Origin: Pseudomonadota bacterium | Lineage (GTDB): Bacteria; BMS3Abin14 | Assembly (NCBI GenBank): GCA_016937135.1 | Contig: JAFGWO010000231.1 | Span: 1-20,562, forward strand | Direction of reading: 5' to 3' | Length of the DNA: 20,562 bases | The notes under the pieces: generated by a model | What the model was told of the DNA's origin: nothing | The model's database searches: none | Seen by the model: the letters and a program-made list of their open reading frames with translations, nothing else | Shown: piece by piece, positions 7,492 through 15,084 of the stretch | Layout of the letters: each line of letters opens with the position of its first letter | How positions within the stretch are numbered: the stretch's first letter is position 1 | Program-made: the position numbers and the translations under genes

Positions 7492-7609
7492 GCTTTTAGT
7501 GTGAAGGGAGAAGGAAAGGTACCTGGGGTTGAATGCATGGGTGGTTGAGTGGCCCATGAGGGAAAATCCCTTCGGTTTTCGGGAATGATCACCAGGACGG
7601 AATTTTATC

Positions 7610-8380
7610 ATGCGGCACGCGACCGTTCAGTTCGGGAAAAACACGATCATCAAGACTGCCGACCCGGAGTTGATGCGGGTCGAGGTGGAGAAAACCAGGA
7701 GGGCCTTTGAGATAGGCCGGGCGTCCGGGCTTTTCAGGGTCCCAGAAGTGCTGGATTACGACGAGGCCGGAGGTGTTGCCACCTTCGAGCTTGTACAAGG
7801 CCTACGGACCTTCGTTTCCAGCATCAACAGGAACGCTCCTTTTGCCGAACGGGTCGGGATGGCCCTTGCGGTTGTCCACCGGGAGCTTTCCCTGCCGCCG
7901 TCCATGGTTTTTCCCCTTCCGGAGCACTTCAACGTGGCAGGTACCGAGGTGTTTTTCCACCGGGACTTTAACGGGAAAAACGTCTGTCTCCAGGCGGGTT
8001 CGGGTTCTATCGTCATCCTCGACTGGCAGATGACCTGGCATCACGGGGGGAAGGCGACTTACGGAAGCAGATTTTTCGATCTCATCTGGTTTATGGATTA
8101 TCTGATCTGGGCCCCGAAATACAGCCACCTTTTTCACGACCCGGTGGTCCCGGTTGCCAAGACATTCCTTTCCGCCTATTTCAGCGAGGCCGCGATCCCT
8201 TATGATCCGAAAGCTTTCGAGACCTACGCAAGGGAGTTTTTCGAAAGGGACCTGCCCCAGAGGAAGGGGCATGTCACATCCCCTCACCGGTATCTGCTTT
8301 TCAGGGCGAGCCAGTCGATCAAGGAAAGGTTTTTAGAGTACTTGAGCGGTCTCGAGGGTCCGGCCCGGCCGGAAAAGTGA
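7610..8380 (+). CDS. aminoglycoside/choline-kinase-fold phosphotransferase
   Basis: A 256-residue cytoplasmic protein. Kinase landmarks are a likely ATP-binding Lys in IIKT (residue 15), an acidic helix (VEVEKTRRAFE), a hinge-like FELVQGL, the catalytic loop HRDFNGKNV (117-125, Asp119 and Asn124) and the metal-binding Asp138 in ILDWQ. The HxDxxxxN loop and the D in DWQ are characteristic of the APH/choline-kinase superfamily, which transfers phosphate from ATP to small molecules or, in some branches, proteins. The N-lobe is compact. The substrate cannot be told; nothing specifically indicates drug resistance. The start is supported by CAGGACGG 9 bp upstream. It stands alone after a repeat island and before the efflux operon. 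Confidence 0.8.
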   Translation: MRHATVQFGKNTIIKTADPELMRVEVEKTRRAFEIGRASGLFRVPEVLDYDEAGGVATFELVQGLRTFVSSINRNAPFAERVGMALAVVHRELSLPPSMVFPLPEHFNVAGTEVFFHRDFNGKNVCLQAGSGSIVILDWQMTWHHGGKATYGSRFFDLIWFMDYLIWAPKYSHLFHDPVVPVAKTFLSAYFSEAAIPYDPKAFETYAREFFERDLPQRKGHVTSPHRYLLFRASQSIKERFLEYLSGLEGPARPEK

Positions 8381-8473
8381 TCTTTTAAAATACAGCCTTA
8401 AAAAATTGCGCAGGGTCCGGCTTCGTCTGGCCCCATGTACCGGGTCCAGAGCCCTTTGCGGGGGAAAGGCCGC

Positions 8474-8508
8474 CCGTTGTCCCCTTTCCATTGTCCCCTT
8501 GACAACGG
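8474..8508. repeat. inverted and direct repeats around the efflux-operon -35 box
   Basis: CCGTTGTC (8474-8481) and GACAACGG (8501-8508) are a perfect 8-bp inverted pair, the right arm covering the -35 hexamer. TTGTCCCCTT also occurs twice (8478-8487 and 8491-8500). This could be a second regulatory site, but no family-specific match is recognised. Confidence 0.4.
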
Positions 8509-8526
8509 CAACCCCTCTGATATCTT
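8499..8526 (+). promoter_or_regulatory. sigma-70-type promoter of the TetR-RND operon
   Basis: A perfect TTGACA at 8499-8504 is followed after 16 bp by TATCTT at 8521-8526 (four of six matches to TATAAT). Transcription would start near 8532-8534, inside the adjacent palindrome. Confidence 0.6.
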
Positions 8527-8542
8527 GACTGACCGGTCAGTC
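8527..8542. promoter_or_regulatory. TetR-type operator palindrome
   Basis: GACTGACCGGTCAGTC is a perfect 16-bp palindrome 34 bp upstream of the TetR start codon. It is flanked by TTGACT (8525-8530) and AGTCAA (8551-8556), giving a wider imperfect dyad. Its position over the predicted transcription start fits autorepression by the TetR protein. Confidence 0.75.
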
Positions 8543-8575
8543 AGTCGGTAAGTCAATAGGGAGGGCGAAAAAAGG

Positions 8576-9172
8576 ATGTCGAAAAAGGGGCGGATTCTCG
8601 AGGCCGCGACCCGGCTTTTCGCTTTGAAAGGTTTTTGCCAGACGGCCGTTTCGGAGGTGGCGAAGGAAGCGGGGGTCGCCCAGGGGACAGTTTTCCACCA
8701 CTTCAAAAGCAAGGAACAGCTTCTAGCCGCCATTTGGGAAGGCCTCCTCAAGGATTATCTTGCCGGGATCAGGGATGTCGCCTCCAGAGAGGGAACGGGT
8801 TGGGAGGCCATAGAAGGGGTGATGAAGTTCAGCCAGGAATTCCGCAAAGGGCATCCCGAGCCCCTGGCGGTCGCCCTGAGGGAGACGGGAGCGGACGCGG
8901 GAATGGACAGCGGTCTGCAGGCCTATTTCAAAGGGCTTATGGGCCAGGTGCTTGAGGTCAAGGAAAAATGCATCCTCCGGGGAATTGCCGACGGAAGCAT
9001 CCGGGAAGTGCCCCCCCATGAGACGGCGCTGATCGTCCATGCCCTCCTGATCGGCGTCCTGTTCCTCGATCCCCAGGGCGTTATGGGATTTCCCGACCTG
9101 GACGGGGATGTCCTGGAATTCTGCCGGCGGAGCCTCGATGCCCGGAATGGCCTCGATGAAAAAAAGGTTTGA
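8576..9172 (+). CDS. TetR/AcrR-family transcriptional repressor
   Basis: This 198-residue protein has the N-terminal TetR helix-turn-helix at about residues 5-52 (RILEAATRLFALKGF, TAVSEVAKEAGVAQGTVFHHFKSKEQLL). The long helical C-terminal half is variable, as expected for a ligand-binding and dimerisation domain. It is the first gene of an operon with a complete RND efflux system, and its predicted operator sits at the promoter in front of it. The likely role is a ligand-released repressor of its own gene and the pump. The ligand is unknown. The stop codon is 28 bp before the next start, whose Shine-Dalgarno site lies in that gap. Confidence 0.92.
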   Translation: MSKKGRILEAATRLFALKGFCQTAVSEVAKEAGVAQGTVFHHFKSKEQLLAAIWEGLLKDYLAGIRDVASREGTGWEAIEGVMKFSQEFRKGHPEPLAVALRETGADAGMDSGLQAYFKGLMGQVLEVKEKCILRGIADGSIREVPPHETALIVHALLIGVLFLDPQGVMGFPDLDGDVLEFCRRSLDARNGLDEKKV

Positions 9173-9200
9173 TCAAATGTTTTCAAAGGAGAATCGTCCC

Positions 9201-10523
9201 ATGGGTTTTCACTTTTTTCCCCACCATAAAATCAAATTTTCAGGAGCTTTCCTCGCGGCTGCGCTTTTCCTGGGCCCCTCCCCGGCCCTGGGATCGGATC
9301 CTCTGGAATTGAGTTTTCAGGAAGCCTACGAGATGGCCCTTGACTACAATCATGAGATCAGGATAGCGCGGGAAAGCGTCGAACAGGGGGTCCTCCTTGA
9401 AAAACAGGCGGTGACGGTCCTTTTCCCGAGTCTGACCGGAAACGCCGGTTATCTGTGGCAGTCCTACCCGGACGGGGAGGATCTGGACGGGGTGACCTGG
9501 GGCCTGAGCCTCACCCAGACGATCTACAACGGGGGCCGGGTGTGGGTGGCGAAAAGAGGGGCCCGGTACACCAGAAACGCGGCCGACCTGGGCCTGGAGT
9601 TCGCCCGGCAAAGCATTTTGATGGACCTTGTTTACAGGTCCAATCGCCTGCTCTCCGCCGAGGATCTCCTTTTAGTGGCCAACAAGCAGGTGCAAAGGGT
9701 GGACGAGCAGCTGCGCCTTGCCCGGACGCGCCTGGAGCTTGGAGATGTGCCGCGCACCAGCGTCCTGATGGCCCAGGTGGCTCTCTCCTCGGCCCAGCTC
9801 GATGTTGTGAGCGCCCGGAAGGAGGTCGCCCTCTCCGCCAGGCGCCTCGCCAACCTCATCGGATCAGGGGAAAACGTGCGGGTTTTTGTCCCGGGCGTCC
9901 TTGCCCTTCCCGAAGGGTCCCTTGATGATCTCATCCTCATGGCAGTGGAACGGAGGACGGACCTCGCGCAGGCGAGGGAACTCGTGAACGTGGCCCGGGA
10001 AGAGGCCAATCTGGTGGCTCGCAAGGATAATCCCAACCTGGATCTTTCAGGATCCTACACACGGTCCTCCGAGGACGAATTCTTTCTCCCGGAAACCCAG
10101 GTGGCCTTGACCCTCACCTGGCCATTTTTCCAGGGGGGTCTGACGGGTCTTCAGACCAAAGAAGCCCTCTCCAGGGCCAGACAAGCGGAGGAGGCTTATG
10201 GACAAAGCATTCAGACGGCGCGCCTGGAAATTGAGGAAGCCCTCCTGAACCTGGAATCCCTCGAAGCCCAGAAAGAGCTGGTCAACTCCAACCTCCTGAG
10301 CGCCAGGGAGAATCAGAGGCTGGCAAAGGCGCGGTTCGAAGTCGGTGCCGCGGTCGACCTTGATATCCTTCGCGCGGAAGAAGATCTGGCAGAAGCTGAG
10401 AACCAGGAAGTCAACTTCCGCTATGATCTGGAAACGGCCAAAGCGGCCCTCCTTTACACGGTCGGGGCGCTGGACGTGAGCGCCTTTGGTCCGGCAACCC
10501 GATCCATGGATGTCCCTCAATGA
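9201..10523 (+). CDS. TolC-like outer-membrane efflux protein
   Basis: I choose ATG 9201 because AAAGGAG (9185-9191) lies 9 bp upstream and the protein then begins with a signal peptide (KIKFSGAFLAAALFLGPSPALG, cleaved near residue 31). Upstream in-frame starts would overlap the TetR gene. The 440-residue product shows the OEP duplicated architecture of long amphipathic helices (LSFQEAYEMALDYNHEIRIAR at the start of the first half; RARQAEEAYGQSIQTARLEIEEAL in the second) separated by beta strands. Family members form a trimeric channel from the periplasm across the outer membrane. It overlaps the adaptor gene by 4 bp (ATGA), so the two are translationally coupled. Confidence 0.9.
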   Translation: MGFHFFPHHKIKFSGAFLAAALFLGPSPALGSDPLELSFQEAYEMALDYNHEIRIARESVEQGVLLEKQAVTVLFPSLTGNAGYLWQSYPDGEDLDGVTWGLSLTQTIYNGGRVWVAKRGARYTRNAADLGLEFARQSILMDLVYRSNRLLSAEDLLLVANKQVQRVDEQLRLARTRLELGDVPRTSVLMAQVALSSAQLDVVSARKEVALSARRLANLIGSGENVRVFVPGVLALPEGSLDDLILMAVERRTDLAQARELVNVAREEANLVARKDNPNLDLSGSYTRSSEDEFFLPETQVALTLTWPFFQGGLTGLQTKEALSRARQAEEAYGQSIQTARLEIEEALLNLESLEAQKELVNSNLLSARENQRLAKARFEVGAAVDLDILRAEEDLAEAENQEVNFRYDLETAKAALLYTVGALDVSAFGPATRSMDVPQ

Positions 10524-11641
10524 AAAACAGCCTGATCCTTAAAATCGGCATCTCCTTTTTTCTGATCGCCTTTTTTCTCGTTGCAGGATGGTTCCTGTAC
10601 AAGGGAAACCAGGCGGGTTCAACCGACTCTTCCGGCAACGGGGATCTCACCGGCCCCTCAAAGGAAGAGCAAAGGGCAGTGGTGAACGTTTCTGTCCTTC
10701 CTCTTGTCCGGGAGTCCATTGAGGAGACCTTTGTCCTTCCCGGGACCCTGGAGGCGTGGGAAAACCTGACCCTTTCCCTGGAACAGTCAGGACCTATCGT
10801 CTGGGTGGGCCCGGATGAGGGGGATCGGGTCAAAGCGGGGCAGCCGATCCTCATGATCGATAAATCCCTTCTCGAGACCCAGCACGCCAGGAATCAAATG
10901 GAATTTGAGATGGCAAGGAAGCAGCTCGAGCGGGTGGAAAAACTCTACGAAAAACAGCTGGTGAGCCAGAGGGAGATGGATGTGGCCCAGAACGCCTTCG
11001 ACAAGGCGAGCGCCGATTTACAACAGTCCTCCATCGCCATTGAGAAAAGCACCCTGGCGAGCCCGATCAACGGCATCCTGGAAAAAACCATGGTGGAAAG
11101 GGGGGAATACGGGAATGTCGGGGTCCCCGCGGCCATCGTGGTTCAGGTGGACCGTCTGAAGGTGGTTGTGGACGTGCCCGAAAAGGATGTCTCTTTTGTC
11201 CGGGTCGGACAGGCCGCTGAGGTGCTGACGGCTGACCTTGAGGTTGGTGCGGAAAACCCGAGGAAAGGAAAGGTCTTCCATGTAACCTACCTTGCCGACC
11301 CTTCGACCCGGACCTATCAGGCCAAGATCGAGATCGGCAATCCGGAGGGCCTCCTCCGCCCGGGGATGATCGTCCGGGTGAGATTTTCCCGCCGGTCCCT
11401 TGCGGACACCCTCGTCATCCCCCTCTATGCGGTCCTCGACAGGGGTGGGGAAAAGGAGGGTTTCGTGGAGGCCGGTGGCCAGGCCTTCGCAAGGGAAATA
11501 GTGACGGGTCCGGTCATCGGGGATCGGGTAGTGGTCCTCGATGGGCTGGAAGAGGGGGCGAGACTGATCGTCCAGGGCCAGCATCTCGTCGCTGACGGGG
11601 ATCCTGTGGCCGTCGTTGATGACCCGCAATCCGCGAGGTAG
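10520..11641 (+). CDS. RND efflux periplasmic adaptor (membrane fusion protein)
   Basis: A 373-residue protein with an N-terminal membrane anchor (about residues 4-26, no lipobox seen). Then come a biotinyl-lipoyl-like half (GPIVWVGPDEGDRVKAGQPILMID, about 90-115), a short helical hairpin (about 115-175, rich in Glu, Gln and Lys), the returning lipoyl half (STLASPINGILEKTMVERGEYGNVG) and beta-barrel and membrane-proximal domains to the end. This is the HlyD/AcrA-type plan that links the permease to the outer-membrane channel. It starts on the ATGA overlap with the upstream gene and ends 6 bp before the permease gene. Confidence 0.92.
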   Translation: MKNSLILKIGISFFLIAFFLVAGWFLYKGNQAGSTDSSGNGDLTGPSKEEQRAVVNVSVLPLVRESIEETFVLPGTLEAWENLTLSLEQSGPIVWVGPDEGDRVKAGQPILMIDKSLLETQHARNQMEFEMARKQLERVEKLYEKQLVSQREMDVAQNAFDKASADLQQSSIAIEKSTLASPINGILEKTMVERGEYGNVGVPAAIVVQVDRLKVVVDVPEKDVSFVRVGQAAEVLTADLEVGAENPRKGKVFHVTYLADPSTRTYQAKIEIGNPEGLLRPGMIVRVRFSRRSLADTLVIPLYAVLDRGGEKEGFVEAGGQAFAREIVTGPVIGDRVVVLDGLEEGARLIVQGQHLVADGDPVAVVDDPQSAR

Positions 11642-11647
11642 CATTCC

Positions 11648-14600
11648 ATGGTTCTGACCAGGGCCGCCATTTCCCGCCGCGGCACGGTTTTTCTCCTGAT
11701 GATCCTGATCGTGGTTCTGGGCGGACTCTCCTATCTGACCCTCCCGAGGGAATCCAGCCCGGATATCACCATCCCCCTTATTCTCGTTCAGACAACCTAT
11801 GAGGGCGCCGCCTCGGAAGATGTGGAAAACCTCATCACGATCCCCCTCGAAAGGAAACTTCGGGGGCTCAAGGATCTGAAGGAGGTGCGTTCCGTCAGCG
11901 CGGAAGGCGCGTCCATGATCGAGGTGGAATTCTTCCCGGATGTGGACATCAGCGAGGCCCATCAGCGTGTCCGGGACAAGGTGGATGAAGCAAAGGGGGA
12001 ACTCCCCGGCGACCTCGAATATGACCCGGCTGTCATGGAAATCAACCTCTCGGAATGGCCCGTCCTGAAAATCGCCGTTTCCGGGAATGTGAACGAGATG
12101 GTTTTAAAGACGGTGGCGGAGGAACTCGAAGACATCATGGAACAGATCCCCGGCGTCCTCGAGGTCGATGTGACCGGCGATCGGGAAAGGGAGATCCGGG
12201 TTGAGTTCGATCCGGACCGAATGGCCGCCTACAAGCTCAGTTTCACGGAGATCCTCTCCCTGGTCCAGAGGGAGAACGTCAACGTCCCCGGCGGCAGCAT
12301 CGATCTGGGGAAGGGCAAATACATGCTCCGGATTCCGGGAGAGTTCACGGACCCTTCCGAGATCGACAACCTTGTCCTGGTTGTCCGTCAGGGGAAGCCC
12401 ATATACCTGAAGGATGTCGCCAGGATCCGCGACACCTTCGAGGATCCGCAAAGCTATGCCAGGGTCAACGGCAAACCTGGCGTCACCCTTTCCGTCAAGA
12501 AGCGCTCGGGTGAAAACATCATCAGTCTGGCCGACCAGGTTTTTTCCTTCCTGGAGGAAGCGAGGCCCAGACTGCCCTCCGGTGTCGAATTCACCGTCAC
12601 CCTTGATGAGGCCAAAAACATCCGGCAGATCGTGAGAGAGCTGGAAAACAACATCCTGACGGCCCTTGTCCTGGTCCTCGTCGTCCTTTTCGTGTTCCTC
12701 GGGGTCCGGAGCGCCGTTTTCGTCGCTCTCGCCATCCCGTTTTCCATGCTGATGTCCTTTTTTGTGCTGCAGGTCATGGGGATCACCCTGAATATGGTTG
12801 TTCTCATCTCCCTGATCATCGCCCTGGGGATGCTGGTGGATAACGCCATCGTCATGGTAGAGAACATCTACCGCCACATGGAATCGGGCCTTGGGCGGGT
12901 GGAAGCGGCCTGCAAGGCCTCGTCCGAGGTCGGATGGCCCATCATCGCCTCGACACTGACGACCCTCTGCGCCTTCGGCCCCTTGCTGTTCTGGCCGGAC
13001 ATCATGGGCGAGTTCATGAAATTCCTGCCCATGACCCTCATTATCGTCCTTACTTCCTCCCTCTTTGTGGCCCTGGTGATCAATCCTGTCCTGTGCGCCG
13101 CCTTTCTCCGCACGGGTCTTCCCAGGAAGGAAAAGGATCACCAGAAGATCCTTATCCGGGGCTACAGGGCCCTTCTTGGTTTTGCCCTTCGGTACCGGTT
13201 TTTCGCCGTTTTCCTGGCTGTATTGACCATGGCGGGGGTTCTTTCCATCTATATGCTCTCAGGCCCCGAGGTTGAGCTTTTCCCCGATACGGAGCCCAAC
13301 AGAGCCTTCATTTCCGTCAAGGCCCCGCAGGGTACAAGCCTGGATACGACGGATGCACTGGTGCGCGAGGTGGAGGAGATCGTGGCCCGTGAGGGAGACC
13401 TGAAATACGTGACCGGGGAGGTCGGCGTCAGCTCCGGCTGGGGGAGCGCACAGGAGTCCCGCCTGGGACTGGTAACAGTGGAATTCGTGGACCGCGAGGA
13501 GAGGACGATGACGTCCGACTCTGTCCTCGACCGCATGAGGGACAATCTGAGGGGTCTTTCCGGGGCTGACATCAACCTCGAAAAGGAGAGGATGGGGCCC
13601 CCTTCCGAAGCTCCCATCGTGGTCCGGATCAAGGGGGAGGATGTGGATGTCCTCTCCGATCTTGTGGATGCCGTCAAGGAGGAGATCCGGGATGTTCCCG
13701 GCCTGGTGGATATGGAGGACGACCTTTCGCGGGCCAAGCCCGAGATCGCTGTCCGGGTGGACCGCGAGAAGGCCACCTTGCTGGGTTTGTCGACCATCGA
13801 AATATCCAACACGATCAAGGCCGCTGTGAACGGCTGGAAAATCGGGGATTACCGGGAAGGGGAGGACGAGTACGACATCATCGCGCGTCTGCCCGAAAAT
13901 TACAGGAAAACCCTCGACCAGATCGCGAACCTCCAGATCCCGACCAGGACGGGAGACCCCGTTTCCCTTGCGACCGTGGCCAGTCTGGAAATGAGGGGAG
14001 GGTTCGGGTCCATCCGGCATCTTGACCAGAAAAGGATAATCCGGATCACGGCTTTTAATGCCGGCCGCAGCTCCCTGGAAATCATGGGGGAGGTCCGGGA
14101 ACGCCTCGCCTCGCTGAGGGTTCCCTCCGGATATTCCCTGACATTTGGCGGTGATTTCGAGGAACAGGAAAAATCCTCCGCTTTTCTTTCCAGGGCCTTT
14201 TTTGTGGCCCTTTTCCTCATTTTCCTCGTGCTCCTCACCCAGTTCAATTCCCTGGGACAGTCCTTTATCGTCCTGTCCACGGTGGTCCTTTCCCTCATGG
14301 GGGTCCTCATCGGCCTCATCATCACCGGGATGCCCTTCGGGATCATCATGACCGGGATTGGCGTGATCTCCCTTGCGGGGGTGGTGGTCAACAATGCCAT
14401 CGTCCTTATCGACTATGCAAACGTCCTGAGAAAAGAGGGAATGGAGCTCAATGAGGCCCTCATGAAGGCGGGGACGGTCCGCTTCCGGCCCGTGACCCTT
14501 ACTGCCGTAACGACAATCCTGGGACTCACACCCATGGCTATCGGACTTAGCATCGATTTTAAGAACCTGACCCTCCAGGTCGGGGGCGAATCGGCCCAAT

Positions 14601-14770
14601 GGTGGGGGCCGATGGCTGTCGCGGTGATCTTCGGGCTCACGGTTGCCACTTTGCTGACCCTGGTCATGGTACCGGTTTTTTATTCCCTCAACGAGTCTAT
14701 CCCCTACCGCGGCCCGCGTCAGATTGCCCTCGAGGCCTGTCGGTCGGAAACCCTTGACGTCGGCAATTGA
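11648..14770 (+). CDS. RND-family efflux permease (AcrB-like)
   Basis: The 1040-residue protein has the length and two-fold repeat of RND pumps. TM1 (FLLMILIVVLGGLSYL) is followed by a large periplasmic loop, a TM2-6 block (about 335-470), TM7 near 520-540, a second loop and a TM8-12 block (about 855-1025). GAGG at 11635-11638 is the ribosome-binding site. It should export hydrophobic or cationic compounds using the proton gradient, with the two genes upstream as partners. In TM4 the motif reads LVDNAIVMVEN: the first Asp (Asp398) matches AcrB Asp407, but the second is Asn399. In TM10 the AcrB Lys940 position is Asn915 (VVNNAIVLIDY). The proton-relay set is thus altered, as in a widespread RND subfamily. 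The substrate is not predictable. Confidence 0.93.
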   Translation: MVLTRAAISRRGTVFLLMILIVVLGGLSYLTLPRESSPDITIPLILVQTTYEGAASEDVENLITIPLERKLRGLKDLKEVRSVSAEGASMIEVEFFPDVDISEAHQRVRDKVDEAKGELPGDLEYDPAVMEINLSEWPVLKIAVSGNVNEMVLKTVAEELEDIMEQIPGVLEVDVTGDREREIRVEFDPDRMAAYKLSFTEILSLVQRENVNVPGGSIDLGKGKYMLRIPGEFTDPSEIDNLVLVVRQGKPIYLKDVARIRDTFEDPQSYARVNGKPGVTLSVKKRSGENIISLADQVFSFLEEARPRLPSGVEFTVTLDEAKNIRQIVRELENNILTALVLVLVVLFVFLGVRSAVFVALAIPFSMLMSFFVLQVMGITLNMVVLISLIIALGMLVDNAIVMVENIYRHMESGLGRVEAACKASSEVGWPIIASTLTTLCAFGPLLFWPDIMGEFMKFLPMTLIIVLTSSLFVALVINPVLCAAFLRTGLPRKEKDHQKILIRGYRALLGFALRYRFFAVFLAVLTMAGVLSIYMLSGPEVELFPDTEPNRAFISVKAPQGTSLDTTDALVREVEEIVAREGDLKYVTGEVGVSSGWGSAQESRLGLVTVEFVDREERTMTSDSVLDRMRDNLRGLSGADINLEKERMGPPSEAPIVVRIKGEDVDVLSDLVDAVKEEIRDVPGLVDMEDDLSRAKPEIAVRVDREKATLLGLSTIEISNTIKAAVNGWKIGDYREGEDEYDIIARLPENYRKTLDQIANLQIPTRTGDPVSLATVASLEMRGGFGSIRHLDQKRIIRITAFNAGRSSLEIMGEVRERLASLRVPSGYSLTFGGDFEEQEKSSAFLSRAFFVALFLIFLVLLTQFNSLGQSFIVLSTVVLSLMGVLIGLIITGMPFGIIMTGIGVISLAGVVVNNAIVLIDYANVLRKEGMELNEALMKAGTVRFRPVTLTAVTTILGLTPMAIGLSIDFKNLTLQVGGESAQWWGPMAVAVIFGLTVATLLTLVMVPVFYSLNESIPYRGPRQIALEACRSETLDVGN

Positions 14771-14949
14771 TGACCACATTTCAGGAAAAGGCGAGCCGGT
14801 GCGACACCTGCCGCCTTTTCCAGGACGGATCACGCTGTGATTCAGGTAATCCCTTGAAAAAAAGGGGATTTTTTTGTCGACGGGTTTTGCCCGAAGTCGT
14901 GATTTGTCGCACCCGGATTTTCCCGAAAACCCCTCCATATTCCCTTTAA
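14770..14949 (+). CDS. possible 59-residue cysteine-rich small protein (doubtful)
   Basis: An ATG at 14770 overlaps the permease stop codon (TGATG), and the frame runs for 59 codons. The product has five Cys, including CDTC near the start, then C, then GFFC, and another C later. This spacing recalls small metal-binding proteins. However, a strong intrinsic terminator lies in the middle of the frame (the NPLKKRGFF codons), so most transcripts would end before the stop. There is no separate ribosome-binding site. It is either a chance frame or a remnant; I favour not coding but record it because the start overlap is of the kind used by real genes here. Confidence 0.2.
   Translation: MTTFQEKASRCDTCRLFQDGSRCDSGNPLKKRGFFCRRVLPEVVICRTRIFPKTPPYSL
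14848..14875 (+). terminator. intrinsic terminator of the efflux operon
   Basis: AATCCCTT (14848-14855) pairs with AGGGGATT (14863-14870) with one G-T wobble across a 7-base A-rich loop, followed by seven T's (14869-14875). It lies about 80 bp after the permease stop codon. Confidence 0.85.
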
Positions 14950-15084
14950 CATATTGAAAAAAATATAGTTTTTTTGTCCCTTTCCTTAGGCATGGATCAT
15001 GCTAGAGGGCAGGGGAGGATTCCCGTCAGGAATTTCAACTTCGATCCGCCCTCTGTGGGGCCGGGAGGAAGGAAAAGGAAGGGA
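14876..15084. other. leader region of the chemosensory cluster
   Basis: No gene is called here. An AT-rich stretch at about 14945-14976 includes TATAGT (14964-14969), a plausible -10 box without a convincing -35 box at the proper distance. The frame of the first receiver gene is open back to 14974, but a start there would lack a ribosome-binding site and add a low-complexity basic tail. GGAGGAAGG (15064-15072) and GGAAGGG (15077-15083) precede the chosen start. Confidence 0.45.

Larger units (their letters stand above)
6990..7609. other. 620-base non-coding island with repeats and hairpins
   Basis: Short open frames here (for example 7181-7414 and 7345-7548 on the plus strand) cross repeats and hairpins, have no ribosome-binding site and resemble no known family, so I do not call them. 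The island holds a hairpin, a second run of 7-bp tandem units, a possible terminator, and two diverged copies of a 67-bp unit. Between those copies is palindromic material, including CGCGAA-gt-TTCGCG at 7323-7336. CAGGACGG at 7593-7600 serves the next gene. Confidence 0.7.

Noticed and set aside
7181..7548. Two short plus-strand open frames in the repeat island
   Set aside because: They cross hairpins and the 67-bp repeat copies, lack ribosome-binding sites, and similar words recur in both, as expected for translated repeats.
9108..9200. Earlier starts for the TolC-like protein inside the TetR gene
   Set aside because: AAAGGAG is correctly spaced for ATG 9201, and the signal peptide begins there. 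Longer versions would bury the signal peptide.
12104..13141. Minus-strand open frame of 345 codons opposite the permease
   Set aside because: Same reason: an antisense shadow of GC-rich coding DNA with biased Asp/Gln/His composition and no family resemblance.
13259..14938. Long minus-strand open frame of 559 codons opposite the permease
   Set aside because: It lies wholly antisense to a well-supported RND gene, has repetitive low-complexity Asp/Gly/His/Lys composition typical of a codon shadow, and has no recognisable domain.
14974..15084. N-terminal extension of the first receiver protein from 14974
   Set aside because: There is no ribosome-binding site before 14974, and the extension is a low-complexity stretch rich in Gly, Arg and Lys. 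GGAAGGG immediately before the ATGs at 15085/15088 fits better.
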